Of a DNA stretch of 64,000 nucleotides, positions 59,613 through 64,000 are shown piece after piece. The position numbers and the translations under genes are program-made. This DNA is from CAYFWF01 sp964346815 (GTDB lineage Bacteria; Acidobacteriota; Aminicenantia; Aminicenantales; Aminicenantaceae): the NCBI GenBank assembly GCA_964346815.1, contig CAYFWF010000003.1, forward strand, positions 1 to 64,000, in the 5' to 3' direction. Position 1 is the first letter of the stretch; each line of letters begins with the position of its first letter. The notes beneath the pieces are model-generated. The model made no database searches, was not told the DNA's origin, and was given only the letters and a program-made list of their open reading frames with translations.

Positions 59613-62048
59613 ATGAAAAAAGCAGCGGACTTCGAAGAACTGTCACGGAAGGAACTGACCTGGTCGATCGACCAAGAAGATATCGACTTCGAAACAAGTG
59701 ACGGATGCGAGCCTTGTGAGGAAATCATTGGACAGGACCGTGCGCTCAAAGCGATCCAGACAGGGCTGGATATCAGGAGTCTGGGCTACAATATTTTTAT
59801 AACCGGACTTGCCGGAACGGGCCGGGTGACGACCATAAAAAAGCTCCTCGATGAATTGAAAAAAGAGCAGAAAACGCCAGATGATATCCTGTACGTGAAC
59901 AACTTCCGGAATCCCGACGAGCCCACCTTGATCACACTGCGCGCTAAACAGGGAAGAGAATTCCGGGCAGACATGGAGAAGATGATAGAGATGCTCAAGA
60001 GCAATATCCCCGAGCTTCTGAAGAGCGAATATTATACCAAAAAAAAAGACAGCATAGTCGAGGAGCTGCAGAAAAAACAGAAAGAAATTCTTAAAGCATT
60101 CGAGGATGAGGTGGCCAAGGAAGGATTTACCGTGATTCAAGTACAGATGGGTCTTTTCACAAAACCTGATCTGGTGCCAATCATCGATGGAAAGCCTGTT
60201 TCATTCTCCAATCTAGAAGCCATGGTAAGGAAGGGGGATTTTCCGAAGGAAAAACTGGATGAATTGAAAGAAAAATATGGACAATTGACCGGGAAATTGG
60301 AGGAGATCTTCAAAACACTAAAGGAGATCGAGGAGGAAATCCGGGAAAAGCTGAAAAAATGGGACAAGGAGGCTATCACCCCCATCATAAAAGGGGCTAT
60401 CGATGAGATGCGGTCAAAATATGATCAGGATAAGATTTCCTCCTATCTCGAAGAATTGGAGCACGACCTGGTCAGACGGATCGATCTTTTCAAGAACCAG
60501 AAAAAAGACCAGAAACAGGAGCCGATGTCCGATCCATTCCAGCCTTACAAGGTGAATCTGGTCATAGACAATTCCGAAACCGAAGGAGCGCCGGTCATCA
60601 TAGAAAACAATCCCAACTACATCAATCTTTTCGGTTCTATTGAGTTGAGCCCGACCCGGTTTGGAGTCATGCAGACCGATTTTACCAAGATCAAGGCCGG
60701 ATCTTTTCTCAAGGCCAACGGCGGATATCTGATCGTCAACGCCCTGGATGCCCTTGTAGAGCCAGGGGTTTGGCCCACACTCAAGCGCACCCTAAGGTAT
60801 CAGACGTTCGAAATCCAGAACTATGCGTCCTTGTATCTTTTTTCGACCTCCAGAATAAAACCGGAAAAGATCGAGTGCGATGTGAATGTGGTCATGATCG
60901 GAGAATCTTATATTTACAGCCTGCTTTATTTTATGGATCCCGACTTCAAGAAAATCTTCAAAGTCAAAGCCGAATTCGATTCAGAGACCGATAAAGACAA
61001 AGATGTCATCGATAAATACATCAGCTTTATAAAAAAAATCACGGACGAGGATAAACTATTGCCTTTTGACAGAGGAGCGATGGCAAAAGTCATTGAGTAC
61101 GCCACGAGGCTTGCGGGGAGGCAGAGAAAGGTATCCACCCGTTTTCATATATTGGCAGATGTGATCAGGGAATCCAGCTACCTGGCGAAAAAGGAAAATG
61201 TAGATACGGTCAACCGTAAGCAGGTGGAAAAAGCCATCGAGGACCGGTTCGAGAGAGTCAGCCTGATCGAGGATAAGGTTCAGGAGATGATCGAGGAAGG
61301 AACCATCATGATCGATACAGATGGCAGCGAAGTCGGTCAGGTGAACGGATTGTCCGTTTATCCGATGGGAGAATTTATCTTCGGGAAGCCTACCCGTATC
61401 ACGGCGCGGACTGCTGTGGGGAGAGGCGGAGTCATCAATATCGAGAGGGAAGCGGATCTGAGCGGCAGCACTCACAACAAGGGTGTCCTCATTCTGTCAG
61501 GATATCTGAGAGGTAAATACTGCCAGGACAAGCCCTTCGCGCTTTCTGCCAGTATCGCATTCGAACAGTCCTATTCCGGTGTGGAGGGAGACAGCGCTTC
61601 ATCCACAGAGGTCTATGCCCTGCTCTCTTCTCTGTCAGGACAGCCGCTGCGGCAGGATATCGCGGTGACCGGGTCGGTCAATCAGAGAGGGGAGATCCAG
61701 GCTATAGGTGCGGTCAATGAGAAAATTGAAGGATTTTACGAGGTGTGTAAAGCCAAGGGCTTGACTGGGAATCAAGGAGTCATCATTCCTCATCAAAATA
61801 CACAGAACCTTATGCTCAAGCCAGAGCTGTTGAGCGCGGTGAAAGAGGGCAAGTTCCATGTCTATCCCATTCAAACCATCGATCAGGGAATAGAAATCCT
61901 GACGGGATGGAAAGCAGGAAAGGTTCAGGAGGATGGAACTTTTGAAGAAGACACAATCAATTATCTGGTTGATCAAGAACTCAAGAGATTGGCTTCCAGC
62001 TGGAAGTCATTTATGGCTCGGGGGAAAGAAGAATCCAAAGCAGAGTAG
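59613..62048 (+). CDS. Lon-family AAA+ serine protease (YcbZ/LonC-like)
   Basis: An 811-aa Lon-related ATP-dependent protease of the YcbZ-like type, lacking the N-terminal LON substrate domain. The P-loop reads GLAGTGRVT (65-73), with Arg71 where Lys is normal. A long coiled-coil insertion (about 110-300) interrupts the ATPase domain. The C-terminal protease domain has catalytic Ser661 in VEGDSASS and Lys704 in AVNEKIEGF, with the AGGTGRGG-like region RTAVGRGGVINIERE upstream. AAGGAG lies 6 bases before the ATG. No sigma-54 element is seen before it. Confidence 0.9.
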   Translation: MKKAADFEELSRKELTWSIDQEDIDFETSDGCEPCEEIIGQDRALKAIQTGLDIRSLGYNIFITGLAGTGRVTTIKKLLDELKKEQKTPDDILYVNNFRNPDEPTLITLRAKQGREFRADMEKMIEMLKSNIPELLKSEYYTKKKDSIVEELQKKQKEILKAFEDEVAKEGFTVIQVQMGLFTKPDLVPIIDGKPVSFSNLEAMVRKGDFPKEKLDELKEKYGQLTGKLEEIFKTLKEIEEEIREKLKKWDKEAITPIIKGAIDEMRSKYDQDKISSYLEELEHDLVRRIDLFKNQKKDQKQEPMSDPFQPYKVNLVIDNSETEGAPVIIENNPNYINLFGSIELSPTRFGVMQTDFTKIKAGSFLKANGGYLIVNALDALVEPGVWPTLKRTLRYQTFEIQNYASLYLFSTSRIKPEKIECDVNVVMIGESYIYSLLYFMDPDFKKIFKVKAEFDSETDKDKDVIDKYISFIKKITDEDKLLPFDRGAMAKVIEYATRLAGRQRKVSTRFHILADVIRESSYLAKKENVDTVNRKQVEKAIEDRFERVSLIEDKVQEMIEEGTIMIDTDGSEVGQVNGLSVYPMGEFIFGKPTRITARTAVGRGGVINIEREADLSGSTHNKGVLILSGYLRGKYCQDKPFALSASIAFEQSYSGVEGDSASSTEVYALLSSLSGQPLRQDIAVTGSVNQRGEIQAIGAVNEKIEGFYEVCKAKGLTGNQGVIIPHQNTQNLMLKPELLSAVKEGKFHVYPIQTIDQGIEILTGWKAGKVQEDGTFEEDTINYLVDQELKRLASSWKSFMARGKEESKAE

Positions 62049-62133
62049 CTTCCTTCTTCCTTTTTCAATAAAAACCAAGTCAAAGCATTACCGGCGATAT
62101 CTGTAACACATTCAGTTTGGAATAAATCTCGTA

Positions 62134-62139
62134 TATAAT
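62134..62139 (+). promoter_or_regulatory. TATAAT -10 element of a probable leaderless transcript
   Basis: TATAAT ends 7 bases before the ATG at 62147 with no ribosome binding site between, so transcription would start at or next to the start codon. The -35 region (around TTCAGT at 62111) is poor. Confidence 0.35.
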
Positions 62140-62146
62140 TTAAAAA

Positions 62147-63169
62147 ATGAAGAAATTACTCGATATACTTGAAAGAGACAGGCCTTCATCCATCATTGTC
62201 CACAATAATCCCGACCCTGATTCCTTGGCTTCTGCCGTGGCCATGAAGTACCTCCTCAAAAAATTGAGATACAAAAAAGTCAGAATTTACTACGATGGAC
62301 TGGTGGGCCGGGCTGAAAATCAGGCCATGATCAGGATATTGAAAATTCCCCTTAGCCGGACGAAAAATATGACCTCTGTAAAAGAACGTCAGTTCATTCT
62401 GGTGGACTGTCAGCCGTATACCGGTAATGTCTCTCTTCCGGAAGGAACGTCTCCTGTTGCAGCGATCGATCACCATCCGCGTTCCAGAAAATCGTCCAGA
62501 GTTCCCTACCGGGACATCCGCCCCGATTATGGTGCCAGCTCCACCATTATTTATGAGTATTTTGAGTCACTGGATATACCTGTGCCCAGAGACATCGCTA
62601 CAGCGTTATTCTATGCCATTTTCAGTGAAACGCAGAGCCTGGGAAGAGAGGGAAGTCAAGCGGATAAAAAGGCTTTTCTCAATCTCCTCCCTAAGATCAA
62701 CTTCAATCAGCTCTCAAGAATACAATTTCCAGCCATATCGAAGGAGTTTGTCTGTAATCTCTCCGATGTTCTGGTTAACACGTTTTATTATAAAAATCTT
62801 ACTGGTGTCATTCTCGATCAACTGCCCTATCCTGATTTTATCGCCGAGATGGCGGATTTTCTTTTAAGGATAAGAAACATCACTTGGTCCATATGTATTG
62901 GCTCGTTCAAAAATCTCATTTATGTTTCTCTGCGGACGACAAATCCTGATGCCAATGCGTCTAAAGTCCTCAAGAGAATTATCCCCCGTTACGGTGCTGC
63001 CGGAGGCCATGATATGATTGCCGGTGCACAAGTGAAGGTCGACCGAAGGAAGAAAAAAAGCGTCGAGACTATAAAGAAACAAATAGTCAGAAAGATCCTC
63101 AAGGAATTGCATCATCAGCCTGCCGAGAGCTTGTTCCGGCTGATCGATAACCAGGAGTTTTTTCTTTGA
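62147..63169 (+). CDS. DHH-family phosphoesterase (NrnA-like)
   Basis: A 340-aa two-domain phosphoesterase. The DHH domain has HNNPDPDSLASAVAM with the metal-binding His/Asp residues, ILVDCQPYTGN and the signature AIDHHPRSR; the DHHA1 domain has RYGAAGGHDMIAGAQV near residue 285. Members degrade nanoRNA, pAp or cyclic dinucleotide products. The domain order fits NrnA-like enzymes, but the spacing is not diagnostic for one substrate. It appears leaderless. Confidence 0.88.
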   Translation: MKKLLDILERDRPSSIIVHNNPDPDSLASAVAMKYLLKKLRYKKVRIYYDGLVGRAENQAMIRILKIPLSRTKNMTSVKERQFILVDCQPYTGNVSLPEGTSPVAAIDHHPRSRKSSRVPYRDIRPDYGASSTIIYEYFESLDIPVPRDIATALFYAIFSETQSLGREGSQADKKAFLNLLPKINFNQLSRIQFPAISKEFVCNLSDVLVNTFYYKNLTGVILDQLPYPDFIAEMADFLLRIRNITWSICIGSFKNLIYVSLRTTNPDANASKVLKRIIPRYGAAGGHDMIAGAQVKVDRRKKKSVETIKKQIVRKILKELHHQPAESLFRLIDNQEFFL

Positions 63170-63276
63170 CTCTAATGAATGATTCTTCAAGAAGCCGATA
63201 CCTTTGGTTATTCCAGGCTGTTTGTACGGTCGCTGATTCAAAATTATGGCAAAAAATCTCGTTGAATGGGAATAAG

Positions 63277-63293
63277 TCCTTTTTCGCAGGACG
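63277..63293. promoter_or_regulatory. Dyad GTCCT-N7-AGGAC, possible activator site
   Basis: Short 5-bp arms about 90-100 bp upstream of the promoter at 63380. The core matches other dyads but the spacer differs, so support is weak. Confidence 0.25.
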
Positions 63294-63379
63294 GGTTTTC
63301 ACGGATTGCTGGTTATTTGCGGTTCAAAATCAAAGACCATTATCTTAAATTCGATATAAGAGTTAAGTTAGATGGAATT

Positions 63380-63395
63380 TGGCATGTTTCTTGGA
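63380..63395 (+). promoter_or_regulatory. Sigma-54 (-24/-12) promoter, weak -12
   Basis: TGGCATGTTTCTTGGA keeps the -24 block and TTG at correct spacing but has GG in place of GC at -12. It ends 89 bp before the start at 63485. Confidence 0.5.
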
Positions 63396-63484
63396 CTCTT
63401 TTTATTTAGGAATATGTTTGCCGTTTTCCTTTAGCTGCAAACATGCACAGAGATATTCGCAAGACCATCTGAGGAGGCTTTCTT

Positions 63485-64000
63485 ATGTTCGGCAAAGGAA
63501 TCACTTTAGTAAAACTTTTTGGCTTCAAGGTAAAGATTGACTTAAGCTGGCTCATTCTCGGGCTTCTTATAACATGGACTCTGGCTCAAGGCCTTTTTCC
63601 TCATTATTACGAGGGATTTCGAACAGCCACCTATTGGATTATGGGAGTCGCTGGCGCTTTGGGGCTTCTTTTCTCCATTGTGTTCCACGAACTCTGGCAT
63701 TCTCTGATCGCCCGAAAATTTGGACTCACCATGCGCGGCATTACACTCTTTATATTTGGCGGAGTGGCAGAAATGACAGAAGAGCCTCCCAGTCCTAAAG
63801 CCGAATTCTTCATGGCTGTTGCAGGGCCCATATCCAGCGTTATACTAGGCTTGGGACTCTTCGGAATTTTTTTTCTGGGAATAAATGCAGAATGGCCCAA
63901 GTCAGTGACCGGAGTGATCAATTACCTTGCCTTCTTGAATTTGATACTGGCGGGTTTCAATCTGCTCCCTGCCTTTCCCCTGGACGGGGGGCGCGTCCTC
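63485..64000 (+). CDS. Site-2 protease family (M50) metalloprotease, cut by the window end
   Basis: The first 172 residues of an intramembrane zinc protease; the frame runs off the window. The start is ATG after GAGGAGG. Visible features are several transmembrane helices, the zinc motif HELWH near residue 79, the conserved GGVAEM, AGPISSVILG and the third ligand region NLLPAFPLDGGRVL. M50 proteases cut membrane-bound regulators such as anti-sigma factors; members of this form often carry C-terminal CBS domains, which cannot be checked here. A weak sigma-54-type promoter lies upstream. Confidence 0.92.
   Translation, partial: MFGKGITLVKLFGFKVKIDLSWLILGLLITWTLAQGLFPHYYEGFRTATYWIMGVAGALGLLFSIVFHELWHSLIARKFGLTMRGITLFIFGGVAEMTEEPPSPKAEFFMAVAGPISSVILGLGLFGIFFLGINAEWPKSVTGVINYLAFLNLILAGFNLLPAFPLDGGRVL

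Larger units (their letters stand above)
63170..63484. other. Regulatory region upstream of the site-2 protease gene
   Basis: No gene seen. It contains GTCCT-N7-AGGAC at 63277-63293 and a weak sigma-54-type promoter at 63380-63395. Confidence 0.5.

Noticed and set aside
1..64000. CRISPR arrays, tRNA or rRNA genes, insertion sequences, prophage
   Set aside because: No regularly spaced repeats, cloverleaf-like sequences, transposase or phage structural frames were seen.

Overview
The window looks like chromosome from a Gram-negative (diderm), probably anaerobic or microaerophilic bacterium. Evidence: an Omp85 outer-membrane assembly protein, TamB-type sequence, lipoprotein-like signal peptides, 2-oxoacid:ferredoxin oxidoreductase, superoxide reductase, rubredoxin, a ferredoxin:thioredoxin reductase-like protein and a ferritin-like protein. 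Lineage cannot be fixed from sequence alone; an Acidobacteriota/Aminicenantota-like or deltaproteobacterial-type organism is only a guess. I see no rRNA, tRNA, CRISPR array, insertion sequence or prophage.

Layout. 0.4-7 kb: rpsU, a CPBP membrane protease, a sugar-dehydrogenase-like propeller protein, a ferric-reductase-like flavoprotein, pyruvate kinase and a 2-hydroxyacid dehydrogenase. 7-10.3 kb: bacterial NHEJ ligase D split into phosphoesterase, polymerase and ligase genes; the ligase is broken twice and no Ku gene is present. 11.3-17.5 kb: one 2056-codon gene fusing TamB to a five-POTRA BamA/TamA barrel. 18-25 kb: small stress-type genes (YihY, formate/nitrite-type channel, CsbD, DJ-1/PfpI, BON-domain proteins). 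25-29.4 kb: UDG, a GH65 phosphorylase and a HAD/trehalose-phosphatase fusion. 30-36.6 kb: a two-component cluster (histidine kinase, receiver lacking its phospho-Asp, hybrid kinase, sigma-54 activator, small receiver-like protein). 36.7-46.4 kb: glgC, BON and truncated CBS genes, then a long minus-strand redox/central-carbon run (gap, phosphoribosyltransferase, korA, korB, rubredoxin, superoxide reductase, FTR fusion, isochorismatase, rpiB). 46.5-56 kb: sodC, ferritin-like operon, a broken second superoxide reductase, treZ-treY and a TPS/TPP fusion. 56-64 kb: arginase-family protein, SHOCT protein, a second sigma-54 activator with its own small receiver-like gene, a Lon-family protease, a DHH phosphoesterase and a site-2 protease cut by the window edge.

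The most striking feature is regulatory. Fifteen 16-bp elements of the form TGGCAY-N5-TTG(C/T/G) sit 27-128 bp upstream of, and in the right orientation for, stress-type genes. They match the -24/-12 sigma-54 promoter with GG-to-GC spacing conserved. Two of them read identically. Their genes encode trehalose synthesis, BON, YtxH, CsbD, DJ-1, SodC, ferritin-like and receiver-like proteins. Two paralogous NtrC-type activators with almost the same recognition helix are encoded in the window, and each is followed by a small receiver-like gene that has such a promoter. CAGGA/TCCTG dyads recur upstream of many of these promoters. I read this as a sigma-54-driven general stress regulon encoded beside its own activators; this is inference.

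Several genes are decayed: the LigD ligase (A-run frameshift plus TAA), a six-BON lipoprotein (G-run frameshift plus TAG), a second superoxide reductase (A-run frameshift) and a CBS protein missing its 5' half. The three frameshifts lie in homopolymers, so sequencing error must be excluded for them.
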